The notes beneath the pieces were generated by a model. It had not been told where the DNA came from. It ran no database searches and was given only the letters and a program-made list of their open reading frames with translations. Positions 1 to 7,985 of a stretch of 43,137 nucleotides of DNA are shown piece after piece. Each line of letters begins with the position of its first letter. Position 1 is the stretch's first letter. The translations under genes and the position numbers were made by a program. This stretch comes from an uncultured Mycobacteriales bacterium (GTDB lineage: Bacteria; Actinomycetota; Actinomycetes; Mycobacteriales; CADCTP01): contig CADCTP010000128.1 of the NCBI GenBank assembly GCA_902805565.1, forward strand, positions 1 to 43,137, in the 5' to 3' direction.

Positions 1-1287
1 GCCGGCCTCCGGGCCCGCCTCGGCAGCACGTACGGCGGCTCCTGGCTGGCCGCGGACGGCACCCTGCGGGTCGCCACCACCGCCCCGGGCCGGGCCGCCG
101 CGGTCCGCGCGGCCGGCGCGACCCCGGTCGTGGTGACCCGCACCCTGGCCGAGCTGGAGGCGGCCCGGGCCCGCCTGGACAAGGCTCCGGCCCCGCGCGC
201 CGTGCACGCCTGGTACGTCGACGTCACCACCAACAGCGTCGTCGTCCGGGCCGCCACCGCCGCCGCCGGCCGCGCGCTCGGCGGCCGCGGCGGCCGGGTC
301 GTCGTGGCCGCCGACGCCCCCCGCCCGCTGTACGACGTCCGCGGTGGCGACCAGTACGTGATCAACGGCAACACGCTCTGCTCGGTCGGCTTCTCCGTCG
401 TCGGCGGGTTCGTCACCGCCGGTCACTGCGGCCGCGTCGGCAGCCCCACGGCGGGCTACAACAACGTCGCCCAGGGCACCGTCGCCGGCTCCTCGTTCCC
501 GAACGACGACCACGGCTGGGTGCGGGTCAACGGCAACTGGACGCCACAGCCCTGGGTGAAGAACCAGGCCGGCGGCAACGCCCCGGTCGCCGGCGCCCAG
601 GAGGCCGGCATCGGCGCCTCGGTCTGCCGGTCCGGCCGCACCACCGGCTGGCGCTGCGGTGTCATCCAGGCCAAGAACGTGACCGTCAACTACCCGCAGG
701 GCCCGGTGTACGGCCTGACCCAGAGCAACGCCTGCGCCGAGGGCGGCGACTCCGGCGGCGCCTGGATCTCCGGCGACCAGGCCCAGGGCGTCACCTCGGG
801 CGGCTCCGGCAACTGCACCACCGGCGGCACGACGTTCTTCCAGCCGCTCGGCGAGATCCTCGGCACGTACGGCCTGTCGCTGGTCACGACCGGGGGCGGC
901 GGTTCCGGCACCAGCCGCATCGTCGGCTACGCGGGCAAGTGCATCGACGTGCCCGGCTCCAACGGGGTGGACGGGCAGTTCCTGCAGCTGTGGGAGTGCA
1001 ACGGCACGGCCGCCCAGGCCTGGACCTTCGCCGGTGACGGCACGGTGCGGGCGTTCGGCCGGTGCATGGACGTCGCCGGCGGCTCCCGGGACAACGGGGC
1101 GGTGATCCAGCTGGCCAACTGCAGCGGCAACCCGGCCCAGCAGTTCGTGCTGTCCGGCGCGGGCGACCTGGTCAATCCCCAGTCGAACAAGTGCGTGGAC
1201 GTCAAGGACTGGAGCAGCGCGAACGGCGCCCGGCTGATCCAGTGGGAGTGCACCGGCGGCGCCAACCAGAAGTGGCGCCGCGGCTGA
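1..1287 (+). CDS. Secreted S1 serine protease (streptogrisin/alpha-lytic type) with C-terminal ricin B lectin; 5' partial
   Basis: The frame is open from base 1, so the signal peptide and the start of the pro-region lie outside the window. The first ~110 codons match the end of an alpha-lytic protease prodomain (TYGGSW near base 40). The mature protease follows from about base 330. Its catalytic triad is visible: His in TAGHCG (codon at 424), an Asp in NDDHGW (about 505) and Ser in GGDSGG (codon at 751), with paired Cys as in this family. After a GGGGSGT linker (about 890) comes a ricin-type beta-trefoil of about 125 residues with three repeats ending in QAW, QQF and QKW. Family knowledge: these proteases are exported as zymogens and self-cleave, and the lectin is expected to target glycans. 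The substrate is unknown. A GC-rich hairpin follows the stop. Confidence 0.95.
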   Translation, partial: AGLRARLGSTYGGSWLAADGTLRVATTAPGRAAAVRAAGATPVVVTRTLAELEAARARLDKAPAPRAVHAWYVDVTTNSVVVRAATAAAGRALGGRGGRVVVAADAPRPLYDVRGGDQYVINGNTLCSVGFSVVGGFVTAGHCGRVGSPTAGYNNVAQGTVAGSSFPNDDHGWVRVNGNWTPQPWVKNQAGGNAPVAGAQEAGIGASVCRSGRTTGWRCGVIQAKNVTVNYPQGPVYGLTQSNACAEGGDSGGAWISGDQAQGVTSGGSGNCTTGGTTFFQPLGEILGTYGLSLVTTGGGGSGTSRIVGYAGKCIDVPGSNGVDGQFLQLWECNGTAAQAWTFAGDGTVRAFGRCMDVAGGSRDNGAVIQLANCSGNPAQQFVLSGAGDLVNPQSNKCVDVKDWSSANGARLIQWECTGGANQKWRRG

Positions 1288-1294
1288 GCCGCAC

Positions 1295-1323
1295 GCCGGC
1301 CGCCCCGGTCCGGGGCGGCCGGC
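1295..1323. terminator. Bidirectional hairpin between convergent genes
   Basis: A perfect 14-bp inverted repeat (GCCGGCCGCCCCGG, then its complement) around a single central base lies between the protease stop and the stop of the cupin gene on the other strand. In practice the innermost pairs must open to form a loop. There is no T-tract, as is usual in high-GC actinomycetes. The position between two converging stops supports a shared terminator. Confidence 0.7.
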
Positions 1324-1332
1324 CGGCGCCGC

Positions 1333-1725
1333 CTAGGAGGTCGGCGGCTCGTCCTGGCCGGACTCCTCGGCCGCGTCGGCCTCCTCCTTGGTGTGGTGCA
1401 CCGCGCCGTCGGCGTGCTCCGGCGGGCCGTACACGGTGTAGAGGACCAGCGGGTTCGGGCCGGTGTTGACGAAGTTGTGCTTGGTCCCCGCGGGCACCGC
1501 GACCAGGTGACCGGGCTCCACCTTGCGCTTCTGCCCGCCCACCCGGGCCTCGCCGACGCCGCTGACGAAGCTCAGCACCTGGTCGGTGTCCTCGTGGACC
1601 TCCTCGCCGATCTCCCCACCGGGCGGGATGGTCATGATCACCAGCTGGCTGTGCTCGCCGGTCCAGAGCACCTGCCGGAAGTCGGCGCTCTTCTCGGCGA
1701 CGGTCGCGATCGTGAAGTGATTCAT
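1333..1725 (-). CDS. Single-domain cupin protein
   Basis: 130 residues. The cupin beta-barrel is seen as a PGGEIGEEVHEDTDQVLSF segment (motif 1, with H and E as possible metal ligands) and a PGHLVAVPAGTKHNFVNTG segment (motif 2). The tail is acidic and Glu/Ala-rich and probably disordered. The ATG at 1725 is preceded by a GAGGGA ribosome-binding site. Small stand-alone cupins of this type are common in bacteria and bind a metal or small ligand. Neither the ligand nor an enzyme activity can be read from the sequence. It converges on the protease gene and is not in an evident operon. Confidence 0.85.
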   Translation of the reverse strand: MNHFTIATVAEKSADFRQVLWTGEHSQLVIMTIPPGGEIGEEVHEDTDQVLSFVSGVGEARVGGQKRKVEPGHLVAVPAGTKHNFVNTGPNPLVLYTVYGPPEHADGAVHHTKEEADAAEESGQDEPPTS

Positions 1726-1831
1726 GGTCCCTCGGTGCCCCGCGGGGGCCCGGTCGACACCCGCGCTTGGGCCCGGCCGGCGGCGGGACGGGACCGGCCG
1801 GGTCCGGTGCGGACCCGGCCGGCCGGTGCGG

Positions 1832-2038
1832 TCACCCGCCCTTGCGGGCCGCGTAGTTGCGGGCCTTCGCCGGCGGCGGGGTGAGCGGGGTCGCCGCCGG
1901 GCCGTGGACCTTCTGCGTCGGGCCCTTGCCGCGGGCCGCGGCGCGCCGGTCCCGGCGGCTCAGCGTCGGCGCCTCGGTCTCGTCGGTCGCCGGCAGGTCG
2001 AGGTCGGGGTGCGGGGTGTCGTCGTGCTGAGCAGCCAC
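1832..2038 (-). CDS. Small basic hypothetical protein
   Basis: 68 residues from a GTG start at 2038, with a GGAGG ribosome-binding site 5 nt upstream. The N-terminal third is acidic (DDTPHPDLDLPATDETE). The rest is strongly basic with RRDRRAAARGKG and a proline-rich stretch ending NYAARKGG. There is no membrane segment or recognised domain, and the composition suggests a disordered nucleic-acid-binding protein. Coding status rests on the good ribosome-binding site, the split acidic/basic composition and the lack of a competing gene on the plus strand. Similar short basic proteins are common in actinobacteria, but I know no assigned function. Confidence 0.55.
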   Translation of the reverse strand: MAAQHDDTPHPDLDLPATDETEAPTLSRRDRRAAARGKGPTQKVHGPAATPLTPPPAKARNYAARKGG

Positions 2039-2294
2039 GGTGGCCTCCAGGAGGGGTTGCGTGGGCGGCCGCCGGAAGGGGCCGTCGAGGACAGCAGAAA
2101 CCGGCGTACGCCACTAGGGGGCGGGTCTCTGGGTGACGCCGGTCGGATTTCCCGTGCCCGGCGTGGCGCGTGCATCGCGCGCCTGTCCTCAGCTCGTCAC
2201 CCGCCGACCATAGCGCCGGTCCGGCCGGGAACTCCAGTCCTTGAGCGGACGGCGGCTCAGACTTTCGGTGGTGTCCGGCCTCCGGGGGCGTTCC

Positions 2295-2300
2295 TACGCT
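2295..2300 (+). promoter_or_regulatory. -10 element TACGCT, predicted leaderless start
   Basis: The hexamer TACGCT sits exactly 6 nt before the ATG at 2307, so transcription is expected to begin at or next to the start codon. No Shine-Dalgarno sequence lies in between. The same spacing recurs at many other genes of the window. Confidence 0.6.
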
Positions 2301-2306
2301 CGCGGC

Positions 2307-3482
2307 ATGACCCCGGCAGCCCTGGCCCGGCCGCGCCGCCCCGGCGGCGGCGCGCTGACGCTCGCCACCCTCGCGGCCGGCCAGGTCGCGATGGCGGTCG
2401 TCACCCTCCAGGCCGAGTACGCGTCGTTCGTGCGGCCGCCGAACCTCGCCGTCGCCGTCGACGTCGCGGCCGGCATCCTCAGCCTGGTCCTGCTGCCGCT
2501 GGTCCGCCGGGCGCCGGTCCGGCTGGCGCTGCTGCAGTCCCTGCTGGTCACCGTGTCCGCCGCCGCCACCCCGGCCGCCGGTACGGCCGAGCTGTGGGTG
2601 GCCCAGCGCCGCCGGCTGCCGGTGGCGGTCGCGGTCGGCTGCGCCGGCGTGCTGGGGCACGTGGTCCGGGCATCGTGGCGGCCGGTGCCGGACCGGCCGC
2701 TGGGGCTGTGGGTGCTGGTGATCGTGGTGTCGTACGCGGCCCTGGTCGGCTGGGGGGCGCAGACCCAGGCCCGGCGGGCGCTGCTGTCCTCGCTGCGCGA
2801 CCGGGCCCGGCGGGCCGAGCAGGAGCAGGCGCACCGGATCGACGAGGCCCGGCGGGGCGAGCGGACCCGGATCGCCCGGGAGATGCACGACGTGCTGGCG
2901 CACCGGCTGACGCTGCTGGCGGCGTACGCGGGGGCGCTGGAGTTCCGGCCGGACGCGCCGCCGGAGGAGCTGGCCCGGGCGAGCGGGGTGGTCCGGGCCG
3001 GTGCCCACGAGGCGCTGGAGGAGCTGCGCGAGGTGATCGGCCTGCTCCGGGACGACCCCGGGGCCGACGGGGCCGAACGGGACCGGCCGCAGCCGACCCT
3101 GGCCGACCTGCCCCGGCTGCTGGACGAGACCCGCGCCGCCGGCACCCCGGTCGCGCTGCGCGACCGGCTCGGGCCGGCCGCGGCCGAGGTGCCGGACGGG
3201 GCCGGGCGGACGGTCCACCGGGTGGTGCAGGAGGCGCTGACCAACGCCCGCAAGCACGCCTCCGGCCGGCCGGTCACCGTGCTGCTCGCCGGCCGGCCCG
3301 GGAAACGGCTGCTGGTCGTGGTGACGAACCCGGTGTCCGGGGCGGCCGCCGAGCCGGTGCCGGGCAGCGGGACCGGGCTGGTCGGGCTGCGGGAGCGGGT
3401 CGCGCTGGCCGGCGGCTCGCTGGACACCCGGACCGGTGGGGGAGACTTCCGGTTGTGGGTGGTGCTCCCGTGGCCGCGGTGA
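2307..3482 (+). CDS. NarL-family sensor histidine kinase (HisKA_3)
   Basis: 391 residues. The first ~155 residues hold about four to five hydrophobic segments, so the sensor region is membrane-embedded with little periplasmic domain. The HisKA_3 phosphoacceptor motif REMHDVLAHR has His194, followed by the dimerisation helices (EALEELREVIGLLRD). The ATPase domain has the N-box VVQEALTNARKHA and a GTGLVGLRERV G-box. The ATG at 2307 is chosen because it follows the -10 hexamer and a plausible N-terminus; an upstream GTG would include the promoter. It overlaps the next gene, its response regulator. The signal sensed is unknown. In actinomycetes such pairs often control a neighbouring exporter or secondary metabolism, but no obvious target lies next door. 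Confidence 0.93.
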   Translation: MTPAALARPRRPGGGALTLATLAAGQVAMAVVTLQAEYASFVRPPNLAVAVDVAAGILSLVLLPLVRRAPVRLALLQSLLVTVSAAATPAAGTAELWVAQRRRLPVAVAVGCAGVLGHVVRASWRPVPDRPLGLWVLVIVVSYAALVGWGAQTQARRALLSSLRDRARRAEQEQAHRIDEARRGERTRIAREMHDVLAHRLTLLAAYAGALEFRPDAPPEELARASGVVRAGAHEALEELREVIGLLRDDPGADGAERDRPQPTLADLPRLLDETRAAGTPVALRDRLGPAAAEVPDGAGRTVHRVVQEALTNARKHASGRPVTVLLAGRPGKRLLVVVTNPVSGAAAEPVPGSGTGLVGLRERVALAGGSLDTRTGGGDFRLWVVLPWPR

Positions 3483-4120
3483 AGGTCCTGATCGTGGACG
3501 ACGACGCGCTGGTGCGCGGTGCGCTGCGGATGATGCTGAGCGGGGCGGCCGGGATCGAGGTGGTCGGCGAGGCGGGCGACGGCGCCGAGGTGCCGGCGGC
3601 GGTGGACGAGCACCGGCCGGACGTGGTGCTGATGGACATCCGGATGCCGCGGGTGGACGGGATCAGCGCGACCCGGGACCTGCGCCGCCGGCCCCGGCCG
3701 CCGGAGGTCATCGTGCTGACCACCTTCGACGCCGACGAGAACGTGCTGCGCGCGCTGCGGGCCGGGGCGAGCGGCTTCCTGCTCAAGGACACCCCGCCGG
3801 CCCGGATCGTCGAGGCGGTGCTGCGGGTGGCGGCCGGCGACCCGATCCTGTCCCCGGCGGTCACCCGGCGGCTCATCGCCCGGGCGACCGCCGGCGACGG
3901 CGCGGCCGAGCGGTCCCGGGCCACCTTCCGCCGGCTCACCGAGCGGGAGGCGGACGTGGTGCTGGCCGTCGCCCGGGGCGGGTCGAACGCGGAGATCGCC
4001 GCCGAGCTGTGCCTGTCGGTGGCCACGGTGAAGACCCACATCTCGCACGCGATGACCAAGCTGGACCTGGCCAACCGCACCCAGCTGGCGCTGCTCGCCC
4101 ACGACGCCGGGCTGGCCTGA
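3470..4120 (+). CDS. NarL/FixJ-family response regulator
   Basis: 216 residues from GTG 3470, which overlaps the kinase stop by 13 nt; a second GTG at 3479 is an alternative start. The receiver domain has the acidic pocket IVDDD and phosphoacceptor Asp56 in VVLMDIRMPRVDG, with the conserved Thr in LTTFDADE and Lys in FLLKDT. The C-terminal LuxR-type helix-turn-helix reads RLTEREADVVLAVARGGSNA, then CLSVATVKTHIS. The overlap means translation is coupled to the kinase and the two proteins form a cognate pair. DNA targets are unknown. No paired inverted repeats typical of NarL-type operators were identified close to the operon. Confidence 0.94.
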   Translation: MAAVKVLIVDDDALVRGALRMMLSGAAGIEVVGEAGDGAEVPAAVDEHRPDVVLMDIRMPRVDGISATRDLRRRPRPPEVIVLTTFDADENVLRALRAGASGFLLKDTPPARIVEAVLRVAAGDPILSPAVTRRLIARATAGDGAAERSRATFRRLTEREADVVLAVARGGSNAEIAAELCLSVATVKTHISHAMTKLDLANRTQLALLAHDAGLA

Positions 4121-4147
4121 GCCGGGCGGGATGGCAGCATCGGGGCG

Positions 4148-5053
4148 GTGCGCATCGTCTCCCTGCTCCCGGCGGCCACCGACCTGGTCGTGACGCTCGG
4201 TCTGGCCGACTCGCTCGTCGGCCGTACGCACGAGTGCGACTGGCCGCCGGGAGAGCTGGAGCACGCCGCCGTGGTCACCCGGACGACGCTGGACGACGGG
4301 CTGGGCAGCCGGGAGATCAGCGCCGCGGTGGCCGCGGACCGGGCGCACGCCGGCTCCTCGCTGTACGTGCTGGACGAGGCCGCGCTGGCCGCGCTCGCCC
4401 CGGACCTGGTGCTCACCCAGGAGCTGTGCGACGTGTGCGCGGTGTCGTACGAGCGGGTGGCCGGGGCGGTGCGGGTGGCCGACACCGGGCCGCGGCTGGT
4501 GTCGCTGGAGCCGCGGACGCTGGCCGAGGTGCTCGGCACGCTCACCACGCTGGGCGGGCTGACCGGCCGGGAGACCGAGGCCGCGGCGGCCCGGGCCGAC
4601 GCCGACCGCCGGCTGGCCGCCGTGGCGGCCGCGGTCGCCGACCGCCCCCGGCCCCGGGTGGTGGTGCTGGAGTGGCTGGACCCGGTCTGGCCGGTCGGGC
4701 ACTGGGTGCCCGAGCAGGTCGCGGCGGCCGGCGGCACCGAGGTGCTGGGCACGGCCGGCGCGCACACCGACCCGGTGCCGTGGGAGCGGGTGCTCGACGC
4801 CGCACCCGAGGTGCTGGTGCTGGCGCCGTGCGGGTTCCCGCCGGAGCGCACGCTGCGCGAGCTGCCGGTGCTGACCGACCGGCCGGGGTGGGCCGACCTC
4901 CCGGCGGTGCGGGCCGGGCAGGTCTGGGTGGTCGACGGCCCGGCCCATTACAACCGGCCCGGGCCCCGGGTGGTCCGCGGCGTCGAGGTGCTGGCGCACC
5001 TGCTGCACGGGGTCGGAACCCTGTCGGCCGGCGAGGCCGTACGCCTACGGTGA
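4148..5053 (+). CDS. BtuF-like cobalamin/heme-type binding protein without signal peptide
   Basis: 301 residues. The N-terminus [19 protein letters not shown] followed by [12 protein letters not shown] is characteristic of the periplasmic-binding-protein (PF01497, COG0614) subfamily annotated as cobalamin-binding. There is no signal peptide or lipobox, so the protein appears cytoplasmic, and no BtuCD-type permease or ATPase is adjacent. Two lobes are expected, joined by the helix near residues 140-160. Cys residues in [11 protein letters not shown] (about 95-104) are typical of this group. The start GTG 4148 is supported by the CAGCAT -10 hexamer 7 nt upstream. Function beyond ligand binding is not established, and a transport role is doubtful without partners. 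Confidence 0.8.
   Translation: MRIVSLLPAATDLVVTLGLADSLVGRTHECDWPPGELEHAAVVTRTTLDDGLGSREISAAVAADRAHAGSSLYVLDEAALAALAPDLVLTQELCDVCAVSYERVAGAVRVADTGPRLVSLEPRTLAEVLGTLTTLGGLTGRETEAAAARADADRRLAAVAAAVADRPRPRVVVLEWLDPVWPVGHWVPEQVAAAGGTEVLGTAGAHTDPVPWERVLDAAPEVLVLAPCGFPPERTLRELPVLTDRPGWADLPAVRAGQVWVVDGPAHYNRPGPRVVRGVEVLAHLLHGVGTLSAGEAVRLR
5046..5051 (+). promoter_or_regulatory. -10 element TACGGT, predicted leaderless start
   Basis: TACGGT lies within the last codons of the preceding gene, exactly 6 nt before the ATG at 5058. It gives the flavoprotein gene its own promoter, although it is only 4 bp downstream of the previous stop. Confidence 0.55.
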
Positions 5054-5057
5054 GGCC

Positions 5058-5678
5058 ATGTTCGACCACGTCGTGACGTCGGTGGGCGAGTTGCGGGACC
5101 TGCTGGGCGAGCCGGGCCCGACGACCAGCGCGAAGTCGCTGCCGGGCCTGGACCCGCACTCCCGGGCGTTCCTGGCGCTGTCGCCGTTCGCGCTGCTGGC
5201 GACCTCGGGGGCGGACGGCACCTGTGACGTCTCGCCGCGCGGGGACGCGGCCGGCTTCGTCCGGGTCCTCGACGACAACACCGTCGCGCTGCCGGAGCGG
5301 CCCGGCAACCGCCGGCTGGACAGCCTGGTGAACGTGCTGGGCAACCCGCACGTCGGCCTGCTGTTCCTGGTGCCCGGCGTCCGGGAGACGCTGCGGCTGA
5401 ACGGCACGGCCTCGATCGTCCGGGACCCGGCGCTGCTGGCCTCCTTCGCGGTGGACGGGCGGGAGCCGCTGGTGGCGCTGGCGGTCCGGGTGGAGGAGGT
5501 GTTCCTGCACTGCCAGAAGGCGTTCCGGCGGTCCGCGCTGTGGCGGCCGGAGACCTGGCCGGCGCCCGGCGCGCTGCCCACGCTGGGCCGGATGCTGGTC
5601 GACCAGCTCGCCCTGGAGCAGACGGCGGAGGACCTCGACGCCGAGCTGGAAGAGGACTACGCGGGGCACCTCTACTGA
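5058..5678 (+). CDS. Pyridoxamine 5'-phosphate oxidase-family FMN flavoprotein (MSMEG_1061-like)
   Basis: 206 residues with the split beta-barrel of FMN-binding PPOX proteins: FALLATSGADGTCDVSPRGD (about 49-68), ALPERPGNRRLDSLVNVLGN (about 76-95) and VGLLFLVPGVRETLRLNG (about 98-115). The FMN-binding GNRRLDS segment and the late HCQKAFRRSALW motif (about 151) are hallmarks of this subfamily, whose members are mostly uncharacterised oxidoreductases. A catalytic reaction cannot be assigned. Four bases separate it from the previous stop, but the TACGGT hexamer suggests separate transcription. An inverted repeat directly after the stop may end the transcript or regulate the next operon. Confidence 0.88.
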   Translation: MFDHVVTSVGELRDLLGEPGPTTSAKSLPGLDPHSRAFLALSPFALLATSGADGTCDVSPRGDAAGFVRVLDDNTVALPERPGNRRLDSLVNVLGNPHVGLLFLVPGVRETLRLNGTASIVRDPALLASFAVDGREPLVALAVRVEEVFLHCQKAFRRSALWRPETWPAPGALPTLGRMLVDQLALEQTAEDLDAELEEDYAGHLY

Positions 5679-5679
5679 C

Positions 5680-5694
5680 GATTCCGCGGGAATC
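5680..5694. promoter_or_regulatory. Inverted repeat GATTCC-N3-GGAATC at the egt promoter
   Basis: Perfect 6-bp arms around GCG. It overlaps the expected -35 region of the TACGGT promoter (-10 at 5711-5716) of the ergothioneine operon, so it fits an operator better than a terminator, although it also follows a stop codon. The cognate regulator is unknown. Confidence 0.45.
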
Positions 5695-5710
5695 CGTCGG
5701 ACCTCGGGCG

Positions 5711-5716
5711 TACGGT
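5711..5716 (+). promoter_or_regulatory. -10 element TACGGT of the egt operon
   Basis: TACGGT places the transcription start near 5723. That leaves a leader of about 35 nt that carries a GGAGGGGG ribosome-binding site before GTG 5757. Unlike most genes here, this operon therefore keeps a Shine-Dalgarno leader. Confidence 0.45.
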
Positions 5717-5756
5717 GGGCCGATCGCGACGCACCGGAGCCGGAGGGGGTCTGAGC

Positions 5757-5930
5757 GTGATCGACGTGCTCACCGCGGAGCTGACGGCCCCGCTGACCGA
5801 GGAGTCCGCCGAGCTGTACGTCGGCGGCACCGTCTTCAAGACCGGGCCCCCGACGCCGGGGTGCCTCGAGCCGGAGCCGCGCGGCCGGCCCGCGTCGGCC
5901 GGCGCCGTCCTCCCCGGGGAGGGCACATGA
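5757..5930 (+). pseudogene. egtA: Collapsed egtA (glutamate-cysteine ligase) remnant
   Basis: The 57-codon frame starts at GTG 5757 behind a strong GGAGGGGG ribosome-binding site. Its first ~33 residues end in SAELYVGGTVFKTGPPTP, which matches the conserved N-terminus of EgtA (an FKTGPP-type motif). A complete EgtA has roughly 400 or more residues. Here homology stops after the motif and about 23 unrelated residues follow to a TGA that overlaps the egtB start (ATGA). The body of the enzyme is gone, but promoter, start signal and coupling to egtB are intact. EgtA normally makes gamma-glutamylcysteine for EgtB. The remnant probably still acts as a leader peptide. The family match is from recall, not alignment. 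Confidence 0.7.
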
Positions 5931-7222
5931 CCGACCCTCGACAGCGCATCGCCGCGGACCTGGAGCGGGCCCGCCGCCGTTCCGAGGCCCTGACCACCGA
6001 CCTGCTCGACACCGACGAGCTGACCGCCCAGCACTCGCCGATCATGTCCCCGCTGGTCTGGGACCTGGCCCACGTCGGCAACCAGGAGGAGCTCTGGCTG
6101 GTCCGGGACGCCGGCGGCCGGGAGCCGGTCCGGCACGACATCGACGACCTGTACGACGCCTTCAAGCACCCCCGCAAGGACCGGCCGGCCCTGCCGCTGC
6201 TGGACCCGGCGCAGTCGCTGGCGTACACGCGGGAGGTCCGGCGCAAGGCGCTGGAGGTGCTGGAGGCGGCGCCGCTGGAGGGCCACCGGCTCACCGCGGA
6301 CGGGTTCGTCTTCGGGATGATCGTCCAGCACGAGCAGCAGCACGTGGAGACCATGCTGGCGACCCACCAGCTGCGGACCGGCCCGCCGGTGCTGGACGCG
6401 CCCCCGGCGCCCCGGGCCGCGCCCGGCCACAGCCGGCCGCGGGACGTGCTGGTGCCCGGCGGGAGCTTCTCGATGGGGACCAGCGTCGAGCCGTGGGCCC
6501 TGGACAACGAGCGGCCGGCGCACCGGGTGCACGTGCCGGCGTTCCGGATCGACACCGTCCCGGTGGCCAACCGGGACTACTGGGCCTTCCTGGCCGACGG
6601 GGGCTACGCCGACCCCCGCTGGTGGGCGCCGGCGGGCTGGGAGCAGCGGGTCCGGGCCGGCTGGGAGGCGCCGATGGACTGGTTCCGGGAGGGCGACGGC
6701 TGGTGGCGGCGGCGGTTCGGCCGGCCGGAGCCGGTGCCGCCGGACGAGCCGGTCCAGCACGTCAGCTGGTACGAGGCCGACGCGTACGCGCGCTGGGCCG
6801 GCGCCCGGCTGCCCACCGAGGCCGAGTGGGAGAAGGCCGCCCGCTGGGACCCGGCGACCGGGCGGTCCCGGCGCTACCCGTGGGGTGACGAGGACCCGAC
6901 CCCGCAGCGGGCCAACCTCGGCGGGGCGCACCTCGGCCCGGCCGAGGTCGGCGCCCTGCCGGCCGGGGCGTCCCCGCTCGGCGTGCAGCAGCTGATCGGC
7001 GACGTCTGGGAGTGGCTGTCCAGCGACTTCCGCGGCTACCCCGGCTTCGAGGCCTACCCGTACGAGGAGTACTCGAAGGTCTTCTTCGGCGGCGGCTACC
7101 GGATGCTGCGCGGCGGCTCCTGGGCGACCGACCCGGCCGCCTGCCGGGCCACCTTCCGCAACTGGGACCTGCCGATCCGCCGGCAGATCTTCACCGGCTT
7201 CCGGCTGGCCCGGGATGTGTAG
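5927..7222 (+). CDS. egtB: Ergothioneine sulfoxide synthase EgtB
   Basis: 431 residues. The N-terminal DinB-like domain supplies the non-haem iron ligands His49 (DLAHVGNQEE) plus His135 and His139 (QHEQQH). The C-terminal formylglycine-enzyme-like domain runs from about 165 (VPGGSFSMGT) to the end, with RLPTEAEWEKAARWD and GGSWATDPA. EgtB joins gamma-glutamylcysteine to hercynine with O2, forming the sulfoxide. The C-terminal W413-D414-x3-R418 matches the residues that bind gamma-glutamylcysteine in mycobacterial EgtB, so this looks like the type that needs the EgtA product. ATG 5927 overlaps the egtA-remnant stop and the gene ends inside the egtC start, so translation is coupled. Confidence 0.96.
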   Translation: MTDPRQRIAADLERARRRSEALTTDLLDTDELTAQHSPIMSPLVWDLAHVGNQEELWLVRDAGGREPVRHDIDDLYDAFKHPRKDRPALPLLDPAQSLAYTREVRRKALEVLEAAPLEGHRLTADGFVFGMIVQHEQQHVETMLATHQLRTGPPVLDAPPAPRAAPGHSRPRDVLVPGGSFSMGTSVEPWALDNERPAHRVHVPAFRIDTVPVANRDYWAFLADGGYADPRWWAPAGWEQRVRAGWEAPMDWFREGDGWWRRRFGRPEPVPPDEPVQHVSWYEADAYARWAGARLPTEAEWEKAARWDPATGRSRRYPWGDEDPTPQRANLGGAHLGPAEVGALPAGASPLGVQQLIGDVWEWLSSDFRGYPGFEAYPYEEYSKVFFGGGYRMLRGGSWATDPAACRATFRNWDLPIRRQIFTGFRLARDV

Positions 7223-7985
7223 GCACCTGGCGTACCTGGGGCGGCCGCGGCCGCTGCGGGAGCTGCTCACCGACCCGCCGCACGCGCTGCTGCGGCAGTC
7301 CTGGCAGCCGCGCCGGCAGCGGTACGGCACGGTGAACGCCGACGGCTTCGGCGTGGGCTGGTACGCCGACGGCGACCCGGTGCCGGCCCGCTACCGCCGG
7401 GAGGTCCCGATGTGGGCGGACCGCTCGTTCCCCGACGTGGCCCGGGTGGTGCGCTCCGGCGCCGTGCTGGCGGCGGTCCGCTCGGCGACGGACGGGATGG
7501 CGCAGGGCGAGGCCGCGGTGGCGCCGTTCGCCGCCGGACCGTTCCTGTTCTCGCACAACGGCGTGGTCCCCGGCTGGCCGGCCTCGGCCGACCCGCTGGT
7601 CGCCGGGATGTCCGCGGCCGAGCTGCTGGCGATGGAGGCGGTCTCCGACGCGGCCCTGCTCTGGACGGTCGTGCACCGGCGGCTGGCCGGCGGGGCGCGG
7701 ATGCCCGAGGCGCTGGCCGCCGTGGTGCGGCTGGCCGCGTCCACCGCCGGCGGCCGGCTCAACCTGCTCCTCACCGACGGCCGCAGCATCGCCGCCACCA
7801 CCTGGGGGGACACGCTCAGCTGGCGGGCCGACGCGACCGGCGTCATCGTCGCCTCAGAGCCGTACGACGACGACCCCGGCTGGGTCGACGTCCCCGACCG
7901 CACCCTGCTCGTCGCCACCCCGGACGGCGTGGACACCGCGCCCCTATCCCTGGACATCGCCCCGGAGGCACCGTGGAGTCACTGA
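7215..7985 (+). CDS. egtC: Gamma-glutamyl-hercynylcysteine sulfoxide amidohydrolase EgtC
   Basis: 256 residues beginning MCRHLAYLGRP. Cys2 is the N-terminal nucleophile of class-II glutamine-amidotransferase-type hydrolases once Met is removed. Further family motifs are NADGFGVGWY (about 37-46), SATDGM and FLFSHNGVVPGW (about 111-122). EgtC cleaves the glutamyl group from the EgtB product. The ATG overlaps the end of egtB by 8 nt and the gene overlaps egtD by 13 nt, so the three proteins are translated from one transcript. Keeping EgtC implies that the pathway still runs through a gamma-glutamyl intermediate despite the broken egtA. Confidence 0.95.
   Translation: MCRHLAYLGRPRPLRELLTDPPHALLRQSWQPRRQRYGTVNADGFGVGWYADGDPVPARYRREVPMWADRSFPDVARVVRSGAVLAAVRSATDGMAQGEAAVAPFAAGPFLFSHNGVVPGWPASADPLVAGMSAAELLAMEAVSDAALLWTVVHRRLAGGARMPEALAAVVRLAASTAGGRLNLLLTDGRSIAATTWGDTLSWRADATGVIVASEPYDDDPGWVDVPDRTLLVATPDGVDTAPLSLDIAPEAPWSH

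Noticed and set aside
2294-5008. A 904-codon minus-strand frame across the NarL system and the BtuF-like gene
   Set aside because: No domain is recognisable and the composition is typical of antisense to GC-rich genes. The plus-strand genes are unambiguous.
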